Below are positions 8,317 to 15,158 of a DNA stretch of 15,444 bases, in pieces. Source of the stretch: DATAYA01 sp036272815 (lineage in GTDB: Bacteria > Pseudomonadota > Alphaproteobacteria > Acetobacterales > Acetobacteraceae). The DNA lies in contig DATAYA010000364.1 of the NCBI GenBank assembly GCA_036272815.1, positions 1-15,444 of the forward strand, written 5' to 3'. The position numbers were made by a program, and so were the translations under genes. Each line of letters starts with the position of its first letter. Within the stretch, counting starts at the first letter, position 1. Under the pieces are notes generated by a model. It was not told the origin of the DNA. It worked only from the letters and a program-made list of their open reading frames with translations, and ran no database searches.

Positions 8317-8838
8317 ATGGTTGAGCAACAGGCAATAGCGGAAACCGACCTGCGGCGCGAGGTGGCGATGTTGCTGCCGCAGTTGCGCGGCCTCGCACGT
8401 TTTCTTGCACGAGACCGCTCGGAGGCCGACGATCTGGTGCAGGAGGCGGTGCTGCGGGCGCTGCGCAGCCTGGCACAGTTCCAGCCCGGCACCAGCGTCC
8501 GCGCCTGGCTGTTCACGATCCTGCGCAACGTGTTCTACGAGCAGGCACGGCGCCGCCGGCGGGAGCGCGCGGCGATAGCGCAGCAGACGCCGGACTCCTC
8601 GGTCGCGGCGCACCAGCCGCACGAGACCGACCTTGCCGACCTCGCCGCCCAGTTTCGGACCTTGCCGCCAAGCCTGCGCGAGGCACTGATCCTGGTCGGC
8701 GCGCAGGAACTCACCTACGAGGAGGCGGCCGCGATCTGCGGCGTGCCGGTCGGCACGATGAAGGCGCGCGTCTCGCGGGCGCGGCGCCAGCTCGCAGCCC
8801 TCGTCGAGCCGCCCACCGCCGAGCCGGACCATGCGTGA
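8317..8838 (+). CDS. ecfG: EcfG-type RNA polymerase sigma factor (ECF15 group)
   Basis: A 173-residue extracytoplasmic-function sigma factor with only regions 2 and 4. Region 2 lies at about residues 20-85, with ADDLVQEAVLRAL and FQPGTSVRAWLFTILRN. Region 4 lies at about 113-165, with LPPSLREALILVGAQELTYE and GVPVGTMKARVSRARRQLA. These stretches are very close to the EcfG consensus, and the position next to phyR fits the alternative sigma factor of the general stress response, held by NepR until PhyR is phosphorylated. The ATG at 8317 has only a weak purine stretch (GGGAC) before it; an in-frame TTG at 8263 would add 18 residues without a ribosome binding site. It is divergent from phyR. I found no GGAAC/GTT pair with proper spacing in the 65-base divergent region, so autoregulation is not visible by eye. 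Confidence 0.92.
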   Translation: MVEQQAIAETDLRREVAMLLPQLRGLARFLARDRSEADDLVQEAVLRALRSLAQFQPGTSVRAWLFTILRNVFYEQARRRRRERAAIAQQTPDSSVAAHQPHETDLADLAAQFRTLPPSLREALILVGAQELTYEEAAAICGVPVGTMKARVSRARRQLAALVEPPTAEPDHA

Positions 8839-9138
8839 GCAGGCGCCCGAAACTGCCACCAGAGGGTTTCCACTCCCGATCGATACGGATTTACACGCTA
8901 TGACGAACGCGCCGCACGGTCGTGCGTTTCAAAGCGGCCCCCTCCCCAAAGCGCCCCCGACTTCGGGAGCAGACTTCAAGCTTCCACCCCGTCACCCTTG
9001 CTCGCGTGCCTGTTACCGGAGCGCCGCAACCATCCGTCGCAGTCCGTCATTGTCGCTTCGAATACGGACGAAAAAACACCGATCGAATACCGGGCGAAAC
9101 ACCCGAAACCGCGAACAAGACCTGGGAGACTAACCCCG
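8839..9138 (+). other. 300-base non-coding leader between the two sigma genes
   Basis: No convincing gene is present and base composition is visibly less GC-rich than in the flanking genes. The region holds a short perfect inverted repeat, CGCACG-GT-CGTGCG (8913-8926), followed by TTTC, which might be a weak terminator for the first sigma gene. It also holds an A-rich run, GACGAAAAAACACCGATCG, near 9068. It probably carries the promoter and 5' leader of the second sigma gene, but I cannot point to a convincing -35/-10 pair. A 100-codon open frame starting at 8831 is not coding-like. Confidence 0.5.
8913..8926 (+). terminator. Short inverted repeat, possible weak terminator of the first sigma gene
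   Basis: CGCACG and CGTGCG are perfect complements separated by GT, 75 bases after the sigma stop codon. The stem is short and only TTTC follows, so intrinsic termination is doubtful. It could equally be a protein-binding dyad. Confidence 0.25.
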
Positions 9139-9732
9139 ATGAAGCCGACTTTTCACGACCAGCTTATCGCGATCCTTCCCAAGCTCCGCGTGCAGGCCCT
9201 GGCGCTGACCCGCAATCGGGCCGCCGCCGAGGATCTCGTCCAGGACTCCGTCTGCAACGCGCTTTCCGCCCAGACCAGCTTCATTCCCGGCACCAACTTC
9301 CCGGCCTGGATGCACCGCATCCTGCGCAACCGCTTCATCTCCAACCTCCGCAAGCAGCGTGACACCGCCGACATCGAGGACGTGCCCGCCTCGGCCTTCG
9401 CCTGCGAGGCGCCGCACGAGGATCGCTTGGCGCTGAAGGAACTCGGCACCGCGATGGACCGGCTGCCGGCCGATCAGCGCGAGGCGCTGGTGATGGTCGT
9501 CGTCCACGGCCTGAGCTACGAGGCGCTGGCCGAGCAGACCGGCTGCGCCGTCGGCACCGCCAAGAGCCGCGTCTTCCGCGCTCGCCGCCAGCTCGAGGCG
9601 TGGCTGCTCGGCGAGCACAATGATGGCCGCGTCGGCCGGCTTGGCAACCAGACAGCGGTCCGCGCGGCCCGCGACCTGGTCGCCCGCGCCCGCCTGGCGG
9701 CCGCCGACAACGCCGTGACTTCCGACTCGTAA
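9139..9732 (+). CDS. Second EcfG-like ECF sigma factor
   Basis: A 197-residue ECF sigma factor. Region 2 lies at about residues 14-75 (AAAEDLVQDSVCNAL, FIPGTNFPAWMHRILRNRFI). Region 4 lies at about 105-158 (LPADQREALVMVVVHGLSYE, TGCAVGTAKSRVFRARRQLE). It belongs to the same broad group as the EcfG encoded 300 bases upstream but differs in both promoter-contacting regions, and it has an added tail (159-197) rich in Arg and Ala. The ATG at 9139 is preceded by GGGAG 10 bases upstream. nepR follows after 72 bases on the same strand, which is the usual nepR partner arrangement, so this sigma may be a NepR client or a diverged paralog with its own promoters. Its relation to the first sigma factor is unknown from sequence alone. 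Confidence 0.9.
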   Translation: MKPTFHDQLIAILPKLRVQALALTRNRAAAEDLVQDSVCNALSAQTSFIPGTNFPAWMHRILRNRFISNLRKQRDTADIEDVPASAFACEAPHEDRLALKELGTAMDRLPADQREALVMVVVHGLSYEALAEQTGCAVGTAKSRVFRARRQLEAWLLGEHNDGRVGRLGNQTAVRAARDLVARARLAAADNAVTSDS

Positions 9733-9804
9733 AAAACCTGCCGGCGTGCGCTATGCTGTTGCAACGCAACTGGTTGGGGCGGCCGGCGAGTCGGGCCGTG
9801 GGGC

Positions 9805-10086
9805 ATGAAGCACGAACCCATGACGCAGCAGCCCAGGAGGACGGACCCCAAGACCCCACGCAAGAAGGGGGATGCGGCGTTCGACCTGTGGCTGCAGCGG
9901 GGCCTCCACAAGCTGTTTGACGACGTCGCGCGGGAGCCGATCCCCGATGAGTTGCTCCGGCTGATCGAAGATGACCGCGAAGGCGGAAGCGGCCAGGGGG
10001 CCGATGCGCCCGGCCCGGAGCCCGGCCCAGGCGGAGGTTCAAGTGGCAGCTCTGGCGGCGGCCCCCGACCCACCGGCGGACGCTGA
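9805..10086 (+). CDS. nepR: NepR, anti-sigma factor of the general stress response
   Basis: A small (93-residue) protein that sequesters EcfG and is captured by phosphorylated PhyR. The family core is clear at residues 26-57: FDLWLQRGLHKLFDDVAREP followed by IPDELLRLIEDD, two short helices with the conserved Trp, Leu and Glu-Pro-Ile-Pro. The N-terminus is basic and presumably disordered, as in other NepR proteins. The C-terminal 35 residues are a Gly/Pro/Ser-rich tail not typical of the family, and they overlap the upstream end of the kinase frame. The start is ATG 9805; an ATG at 9820 is equally possible, and neither has a good ribosome binding site. The position between a sigma gene and a histidine kinase gene supports the call. 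Confidence 0.93.
   Translation: MKHEPMTQQPRRTDPKTPRKKGDAAFDLWLQRGLHKLFDDVAREPIPDELLRLIEDDREGGSGQGADAPGPEPGPGGGSSGSSGGGPRPTGGR
10033..10037 (+). promoter_or_regulatory. Strong ribosome binding site for the histidine kinase, inside nepR
   Basis: GGAGG within GGCGGAGG is followed after 5 bases by GTG 10043, which is in frame with the kinase. It is the best Shine-Dalgarno match near the 5' end of that frame, and it lies within the nepR coding sequence. Confidence 0.55.
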
Positions 10087-11878
10087 GCAGAGCCGGCCGC
10101 CGGAGGCCGCCTCCGCCGTGCCGGCCCGCCGGCTGCGTCTTTCAAATGGCCTTCTGACGCGCGTCCTGGGACTGGTCTGCCTCGCGCTGCTGCCGATCAC
10201 GGTGCTGGCCTGCGTCATAGCGCTGCGCAACCATCAGCTCGCGCGGGCGCTGGCCCGGCAACAGGCCTGGTCCGCATCGGCGGCGCTGCTGGCGCGGGCG
10301 CAATCCGATGCCACATTCCTCGACCGCAGCCTGATCGACGTCGCGGCGCTGCCCGCCGTGCGGGGCGCGGGAGGAGGCGCGTGCAGCCAGGCGCTGGCGC
10401 AGGCGATGGCGGCGAGCGGCGGCCGCTTCAGCGGGCTTGCGCGGGTGGTGGACGGCACGCCGGACTGCATGGCGCCGGGCAGCGACATCCTTCCCGGCGC
10501 CGTCGCCCCGCTCGCGCACGCGCTCGCGCCTCCGGGCGGGTCGGGATTCGCGTTGCAACCGGTCGGCCCGGGTCTGCTGGTCGCGGGCCGCCGAATGCAG
10601 CTCGCCGACCGGCGGCCGGCGCTGCTGGCAGCGTCGCTGCGGGACGGCTGGCTTGCCCCGCCGGCCGGGGCGCCGGTCGGGGCAATGGGGGAGATGCAGG
10701 CGCTCTGGCTGGTGCTGCCGGACGGCACGGTGATGACCCTCGGCCCGGCGGAGGCCGGCTGGCCGGCGCCCTCGGCCGCCGACCGGCGGGCGCTGGCGGC
10801 AAGTCTTGGGACCCCGGTGCAGCAGGCGCTTGGTCCGCCTGCGGGCGGACCGCGGCGAGCAGCTTGGCTGAGTGCCACGAAGGTGGCCGGCGGCGGTCTG
10901 CTGGTGGCAGGAACGGTGGTGCCCGACGACGCCAACGGCATGAGTTTGCTGGGCGGCCGCATCGTCGAGGTCGGGGCAATGCTGCTGGCCGGCCTTGTCA
11001 TCGGCGCGCTGGGCGCGGCGCAGGCGGTGGTGGCGCCGCTCGCCCGGCTCGGCCGCGCGCTCGGCCGCTGGCGCGCCGGTGGCCCGTTCGACGCCGGACA
11101 GGTGGCCGCCCTGCCGCGCGAGATCCGCGTGCTGGCGACCGCGCTCGAGAGTGCGACCGCCGCGATCGCCGAACGCGAGCAGCAGTTGCGGGTGGCGACC
11201 GACCAGCAGGAGCTGCTGATCCAGGAAATCCATCACCGCGTGAAGAACAATTTGCAGATCGTCGCGTCGCTGCTCAACCTCCAGGCGAACCGCATCCGCC
11301 AGCCCGCCGCCCGCGCCGAGTTCCAGTCCGCCCGCGACCGGGTGCGCGCGCTGGCGACGCTGCACCGCCACCTCTACACGCAGAGCGAGCTGCACGCGAT
11401 CAACATGAAGGGCTTCCTGGAGGAGCTGTGCGGCCAGCTGTTCCAGGCGATGGGCGAGCAGCGTGGCCGGCGGATCACGCTCGACATCGCAGCCCCGGCC
11501 CTGCGTCTGTCCAGCGACCAGGCGGTGCCGCTGGCGCTGATCGTCACCGAGGCGGTCAGCAACGCGCTGAAATACGCATTCCCCGACGGGCGCTCCGGCC
11601 ACGTCTCGGTGCGGCTGACGGCTGCGACGGATATGGCGGAGCTGCTGATCCGCGACGACGGCGTGGGCATCCCGGCGGGCTCTGCCGAGACCGAGACCGG
11701 CCCGCGCGACGGGCTCGGCCTGCAGCTCATCCGTGGCTTCGCCCGCCAGCTCGGCGCCACGCTGCAGGTGAGCGAGGATGGCGGCACGACGTATCTCGTG
11801 CGCCTGCCGTTGCACCGCGGCGGCGGGCTGGCCGCGGCCGCCGCGGGCGGGATGGAGGTCGATCCGGAACCGGCGTGA
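10043..11878 (+). CDS. Membrane-bound HisKA_2 sensor histidine kinase, probable PhyR kinase (PhyK-like)
   Basis: A 611-residue sensor kinase that probably phosphorylates PhyR. Transmembrane helix 1 is at about residues 39-61 (LLTRVLGLVCLALLPITVLA). It is followed by a periplasmic domain of about 240 residues that I do not recognise, then helix 2 at about 306-330, a short HAMP-like linker, and the cytoplasmic kinase core. The dimerisation box reads EIHHRVKNNLQIVASLLNLQ, with His398 as the likely phospho-acceptor. The ATPase domain has an N box with Glu503 and Asn507 (TEAVSNALKYAF), a G1 box DDGVGIP (Asp539) and a G2 box GLGLQLI. HisKA_2 kinases are the typical partners of PhyR. GTG 10043 was chosen for its GGAGG; ATG 9971 would give 635 residues and a 116-base overlap with nepR, and GTG 10118 would give none. 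Either way it sits in one operon with nepR. Confidence 0.9.
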   Translation: MAALAAAPDPPADAEQSRPPEAASAVPARRLRLSNGLLTRVLGLVCLALLPITVLACVIALRNHQLARALARQQAWSASAALLARAQSDATFLDRSLIDVAALPAVRGAGGGACSQALAQAMAASGGRFSGLARVVDGTPDCMAPGSDILPGAVAPLAHALAPPGGSGFALQPVGPGLLVAGRRMQLADRRPALLAASLRDGWLAPPAGAPVGAMGEMQALWLVLPDGTVMTLGPAEAGWPAPSAADRRALAASLGTPVQQALGPPAGGPRRAAWLSATKVAGGGLLVAGTVVPDDANGMSLLGGRIVEVGAMLLAGLVIGALGAAQAVVAPLARLGRALGRWRAGGPFDAGQVAALPREIRVLATALESATAAIAEREQQLRVATDQQELLIQEIHHRVKNNLQIVASLLNLQANRIRQPAARAEFQSARDRVRALATLHRHLYTQSELHAINMKGFLEELCGQLFQAMGEQRGRRITLDIAAPALRLSSDQAVPLALIVTEAVSNALKYAFPDGRSGHVSVRLTAATDMAELLIRDDGVGIPAGSAETETGPRDGLGLQLIRGFARQLGATLQVSEDGGTTYLVRLPLHRGGGLAAAAAGGMEVDPEPA

Positions 11879-11952
11879 TCCGGCTTGCGTGATCCCTCGC
11901 CGCCGCCGCCGGCCACTGCCATGATGCGCGACCATCCCTGCACGGAGGCCGC

Positions 11953-13104
11953 ATGTCACCCGAACTCGCCGCGACACTGACCGCCTGGCGCCGGCACCTG
12001 CACGCGCATCCCGAACTCGGGCGGCAGGAGCACGCGACCAGCGCCTTCGTGCAGGCGAAGCTCGCCGAACTCGGCATCCCCTTCGTCGCCGGCGTGGGCG
12101 GCACCGGCGTCGTCGCGACCCTCGCGCGCGGCAGCTCCAACCGGGCGGTCGGCGTGCGCGCCGACATGGACGCGCTGCCGATCGCGGAGGAGACCGGCCT
12201 GCCTTACGCGTCGGTGAACCCCGGCGTGATGCATGCCTGCGGCCATGACGGGCACACCACCAGCCTGCTCGGCGCGGCGGCCCTGCTGCGTGACGATCCG
12301 GACTGGAGCGGCACCGTCCATCTCGTGTTCCAGCCGGCGGAGGAGGGCCTGGGCGGCGCCCGCGCGATGCTCGCCGACGGGCTGTTCGTGCGGTTTCCGA
12401 TGGAGCGCATCTTCGGGATGCACAACTGGCCGGGGATGGAGGCGGGCACCGTCGCCGTGCATGACGGGCCGGTGATGGCAGCCGGTGCGAGGATCGAGAT
12501 CCGGCTGATCGGCCACGCCGCCCACGCCGCGATGCCGCACCAGGGGCGCGATCCGATGCTGGCCGCGGCGCACCTGCTGGTGGCGCTGCAATCGGTGGTG
12601 TCGCGCAACGTCGATCCGCTGCAATCGGCGGTACTCTCGATGTGCACCATGCAGACCGGCGAGGCGGCGAACCAGATCCCGCGCGAGGTGACGATGCGCG
12701 GCACCTTCCGCACCCATCGCCGTGACGTGGGCGACACCGTGGAAGCGGCGATCCGGCGCATCAGCGTGGGCATCGCGGCGGCCTTCGACATGACCGCGGA
12801 GGTCGCGATTCCGCGCCTCGCGACGGTCACGGCGAACACCGAAGCGGAGGCCGCGATCGCGGCGGAGGCGGCCGGGGCGGCCGGCCTGGCGCTGCGCCGC
12901 GACCTGCCGCCGAGCATGGCAGGCGAGGATTTCGGCTGGTACCTGCAGGAGAAGCCCGGCGCCTTCGTCTGGATCGGCAACGGCTCGGCCGAGGACGGGC
13001 GCGGGCTGCACAACCCCGGCTACGACTTCAACGCCGCGATCCTGCCGGCCGCCTCCGGGTGGATGGCGGCGGTCGCGAAGCGGGCGCTGGCCACCGGGAC
13101 ATAG
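11953..13104 (+). CDS. M20-family metallo-amidohydrolase (HipO/AbgB-like amidase)
   Basis: A 383-residue cytoplasmic zinc-type hydrolase of N-acyl amino acids or related amides. The metal site is complete: Cys96 and His98 in MHACGHDGHTTSLLGAAA, Glu130-Glu131 in FQPAEEGLGGA, His157 in FGMHNWPG, and a C-terminal His in LHNPGYDFN. The dimerisation (lid) domain spans about residues 175-290, with the substrate-site stretch GHAAHAAMPHQGRDP. Length and order match the M20D subfamily (hippurate hydrolase, aminobenzoyl-glutamate and indole-acetyl-amino-acid hydrolases); the exact substrate cannot be read from the sequence. The ATG at 11953 follows GGAGG with a short 4-base spacing. It lies 74 bases after the kinase on the same strand, so read-through is possible, but no functional link to the stress locus is evident. 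Confidence 0.92.
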   Translation: MSPELAATLTAWRRHLHAHPELGRQEHATSAFVQAKLAELGIPFVAGVGGTGVVATLARGSSNRAVGVRADMDALPIAEETGLPYASVNPGVMHACGHDGHTTSLLGAAALLRDDPDWSGTVHLVFQPAEEGLGGARAMLADGLFVRFPMERIFGMHNWPGMEAGTVAVHDGPVMAAGARIEIRLIGHAAHAAMPHQGRDPMLAAAHLLVALQSVVSRNVDPLQSAVLSMCTMQTGEAANQIPREVTMRGTFRTHRRDVGDTVEAAIRRISVGIAAAFDMTAEVAIPRLATVTANTEAEAAIAAEAAGAAGLALRRDLPPSMAGEDFGWYLQEKPGAFVWIGNGSAEDGRGLHNPGYDFNAAILPAASGWMAAVAKRALATGT

Positions 13105-13109
13105 AGCGG

Positions 13110-13124
13110 GCGGCACGTAGCCGC
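13110..13124. terminator. Small hairpin in the 27-base convergent gap
   Basis: GCGGC-ACGTA-GCCGC forms a 5-base-pair stem between two converging genes, where a bidirectional terminator would be expected. There is no T tract on either side, so this is a weak candidate. Confidence 0.25.
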
Positions 13125-13131
13125 GCGCAGC

Positions 13132-13554
13132 CTACCGGTACGGCAAAGGTTGGGGCGCCGGTGCCACCATCGCCGTCAGCGCGGCGATCAGCGTCTGCGT
13201 CCGGAACGGCTTGCCGAGCGCGCGCCAGTGCGGCTTGTCGGGCGGCAGACTGTCGGTGCCATAGCCGGTCAGGAACACGAACGGAACACCGCGCGCCTCC
13301 AGCGTCTCGGCCACCGGGCGCGTGTCTTCGCCGGCGAGGTCCCTGTCCAGCACGGCGATATCGAGCGCACCCTCCGTCGCCGCCGTCAGCGCCGGCCCGA
13401 GACGCACGAGCGGGCCGATCACCTCGCAGCCGGCCTGCTGCAGCGCCCCCTCGATGAGCATCGCGATCATCAGCTCGTCCTCAACCACCAGCACACGGCG
13501 TGCCGTCAGAGGCTTCGCATTCGCGGCAAGGTCGCGGATCTCTGGGTGCGTCAT
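13132..13554 (-). CDS. Single-domain response regulator (receiver only)
   Basis: A 140-residue CheY-like receiver with no output domain. The core covers about residues 19-130: acidic pocket Glu25-Asp26 (VLVVEDELMIAMLIEGAL), phospho-acceptor Asp70 (IAVLDRDLAGED), Thr96 (FVFLTGYG) and Lys115 (ALGKPF), so the phosphorylation site is intact. The FLTGYG stretch resembles the motif of alphaproteobacterial single-domain receivers that tune PhyR phosphorylation by competing for or relaying phosphate with HisKA_2/HWE kinases. A role as a modulator of the kinase encoded nearby is inference. The ATG overlaps the stop of the upstream lipoprotein gene (ATGA), so translation is probably coupled. The open frame extends upstream to 13731 but would then run inside the lipoprotein gene in another frame. 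It converges on the amidohydrolase gene. Confidence 0.9.
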   Translation of the reverse strand: MTHPEIRDLAANAKPLTARRVLVVEDELMIAMLIEGALQQAGCEVIGPLVRLGPALTAATEGALDIAVLDRDLAGEDTRPVAETLEARGVPFVFLTGYGTDSLPPDKPHWRALGKPFRTQTLIAALTAMVAPAPQPLPYR

Positions 13555-13883
13555 GGGATAACCGTCGCGCCGGCGGTCATGATCCAGTGTCCCGGCACCC
13601 AGGCGTAGCCGCCATTGACGAACTGCCAGTACCCGTTCTGCCAAAGGCGGCCGTGGTTGCCGCGCGGCACGTAGCGGCCGGGCGCCCAGACATAGGCCGT
13701 GCCGGTCCAGTCCCAATGGCCCGGCTGCCACACCAGCGCCGTCTCCGAAACTGGCGGCAGCGGAACGGTCTCGGCAAGCGGGGTGGGTACCGGCGGGTAC
13801 GGAGGCGGCGTGGTCGCCACGACGCAGCCGCCGAGCAGCGGTGCAGCCACCCCGAGCATCATAAATGCGACAGTCAAGCGCAT
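13551..13883 (-). CDS. Small WXXGXW-repeat lipoprotein
   Basis: A 110-residue predicted lipoprotein. Residues 1-20 form a lipoprotein signal peptide with lipobox LGGC and acylated Cys20. A Pro/Thr-rich linker (about 23-47) follows. The rest consists of four Trp/Gly units: WQPGHWDW (52-59), YVWAPGRY (64-71), WQNGYWQF (81-88) and YAWVPGHW (93-100). This is the WXXGXW (YXWGXW) repeat seen in small periplasmic or envelope proteins of Proteobacteria, whose molecular role is not established. ATG 13883 was chosen because GGAGG lies 8 bases upstream and it gives a compact signal peptide; an ATG at 13904 would add seven residues. The stop overlaps the start of the response regulator by four bases, tying an envelope protein to a phosphorelay protein. 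Confidence 0.88.
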   Translation of the reverse strand: MRLTVAFMMLGVAAPLLGGCVVATTPPPYPPVPTPLAETVPLPPVSETALVWQPGHWDWTGTAYVWAPGRYVPRGNHGRLWQNGYWQFVNGGYAWVPGHWIMTAGATVIP

Positions 13884-13891
13884 GCTCGCGA

Positions 13892-13896
13892 CCTCC
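13892..13896 (-). promoter_or_regulatory. Ribosome binding site deciding the lipoprotein start
   Basis: GGAGG on the minus strand lies 8 bases before the ATG at 13883. It favours that codon over the in-frame ATG at 13904. Confidence 0.6.
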
Positions 13897-13972
13897 GGTC
13901 GCATCTACGTGTGGAATACCGGATGGTTCGACAAGCGCAAGCGATCAATCGCGGCTAAATAATTCACCCTCG

Positions 13973-15136
13973 CTATGAGCCAATACGCGTCGCAAGCGGA
14001 ATAAGTATTGTAACTATCGCCTGCGCGGCGATTCCCTCGCCGCGTCCGGCAAAACCCAGCCGTTCCGTCGTTGTGGCCTTCACCGAAACCGCGCCGGGCG
14101 CGACCTCGAGCAGCGCCGCTAGTCGTGTGCGCATCGCGTCCGCGTGCGGCGTGATCTTGGGCCGCTCGCAGATCAGGGTGACGTCGGCGGCGGTGAGGAT
14201 ACCGCCCCGGCCGGCGATGCGGCCGGCGGCGTGGCGCAGGAAGCGGGCGCTGTCGGCGTCCTTCCACGCCGCCTCGGCGGGCGGGAAATGGCGGCCGATG
14301 TCGCCCTCGGCGAGCGCGCCGTAGATCGCGTCGCACAGCGCATGGATGCCGACATCCGCATCGGAATGGCCGGCGAGGCCGCGGTCGTGGCTGATTTCAA
14401 CGCCGCATAGCACGAGCGCGCGGCCGGGCGCGAAGGCATGGACGTCGAAGCCGGTTCCGCAGCGCGGCACCAGCGTCGGCAGCAGCACGCGCTCCATCCG
14501 GCGCAGATCCTCGGGGTAGGTTATCTTCACGTTGTCCTCGGCGCCGGGGACCAGTGCCACCGCCAGTCCGGCCGCCTCGGCCAGCGCCGCGTCGTCAGTC
14601 GCACCGGGGCCGGCGGCGCGGTGCAGTGCGAGCAGGCGCGGGAACAGGAAGGCCTGCGGCGTCTGGGCGCGGACCAGGCCGTCGCGGGAGACAGCGCCGA
14701 CGATGCGGCCGGCCTCGGCGCGCTTGAGCGTGTCGGCGACCGGCACGGCCGGGATCGCGCCCTCGGCGCCGTCCCCCTCGGCGCCGTCCAGGGCGGCGAG
14801 CAGGGCCGCGATCGTGCCCGGCGGAATGAACGGCCGGGCCGCGTCATGGACCAGCACCACGTCCGGCGCGTGCGGCGCCAGCGCCTCCAGCCCGGCCCGC
14901 ACGCTCGCCTGCCGCGTGGCGCCGCCCGCGACCGGGGGCAGGTGCTCCAGCCCGGCGAGGCACGCGGCGAGCGCCGCCGTGTCGCCGACCGGTTGCAGCA
15001 GCGCCACATGCGGCACCAGCGCCTCGGCCGCCCAGCGGGCGACCGGGCGGCCGGCGACGGAGAGGAATTGCTTGGGCGTCGCCTCGCCGAATCGACTGCC
15101 CGATCCGGCGGCGACCAGCACGGCGGCGATCTTCAT
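13973..15136 (-). CDS. ispDF: Bifunctional IspDF: MEP cytidylyltransferase / MEcPP synthase
   Basis: A 387-residue fusion for two steps of the non-mevalonate isoprenoid pathway. Residues 1-220 are IspD, which joins CTP and MEP to give CDP-ME: the nucleotide loop AAGSGSRFGEATPKQF (9-24, Lys22), VHDAARPF (97-104), TDDA (180-183) and NVKITYPEDL. Residues about 225-387 are IspF, which cyclises CDP-ME-2-phosphate to MEcPP: metal ligands Asp231 and His233 (GFDVHAF) and His265 (GIHALCDA), plus GHSDADV and KATTTERLGF. The separate kinase IspE is not in the window. Fused IspDF is common in Alphaproteobacteria. A 15-base perfect tandem duplication (14760-14774 and 14775-14789) adds an Asp-Gly-Ala-Glu-Gly unit in the IspD half. 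The ATG at 15136 precedes the conserved KIAAVLVAAG but has no clear Shine-Dalgarno; the region just upstream is a decayed catalase gene. Confidence 0.96.
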   Translation of the reverse strand: MKIAAVLVAAGSGSRFGEATPKQFLSVAGRPVARWAAEALVPHVALLQPVGDTAALAACLAGLEHLPPVAGGATRQASVRAGLEALAPHAPDVVLVHDAARPFIPPGTIAALLAALDGAEGDGAEGAIPAVPVADTLKRAEAGRIVGAVSRDGLVRAQTPQAFLFPRLLALHRAAGPGATDDAALAEAAGLAVALVPGAEDNVKITYPEDLRRMERVLLPTLVPRCGTGFDVHAFAPGRALVLCGVEISHDRGLAGHSDADVGIHALCDAIYGALAEGDIGRHFPPAEAAWKDADSARFLRHAAGRIAGRGGILTAADVTLICERPKITPHADAMRTRLAALLEVAPGAVSVKATTTERLGFAGRGEGIAAQAIVTILIPLATRIGS

Positions 15137-15158
15137 GCGCCGGCCATGCCGGGACGCG

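Noticed and set aside
8831..9133. A 100-codon plus-strand open frame whose ATG overlaps the stop of the first sigma gene (ATGCGTGA)
   Set aside because: The product is Arg/Ser/Thr/Pro-rich with no recognisable motif, shows no NepR signature, and lies in a stretch whose composition looks non-coding.
9758..9770. GTTGC-AAC-GCAAC inverted repeat before nepR as a terminator
   Set aside because: The stem has five base pairs with a three-base loop and no T tract; too weak to claim.
10142..11977. Long minus-strand open frame opposite the histidine kinase
   Set aside because: The plus-strand frame has a complete HisKA_2 and ATPase core; the reverse product is low-complexity and matches nothing.
13941..13952. 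GCGATCAATCGC dyad between ispDF and the lipoprotein gene as a terminator
   Set aside because: Only a five-base stem with a two-base loop and no T run on the minus strand.
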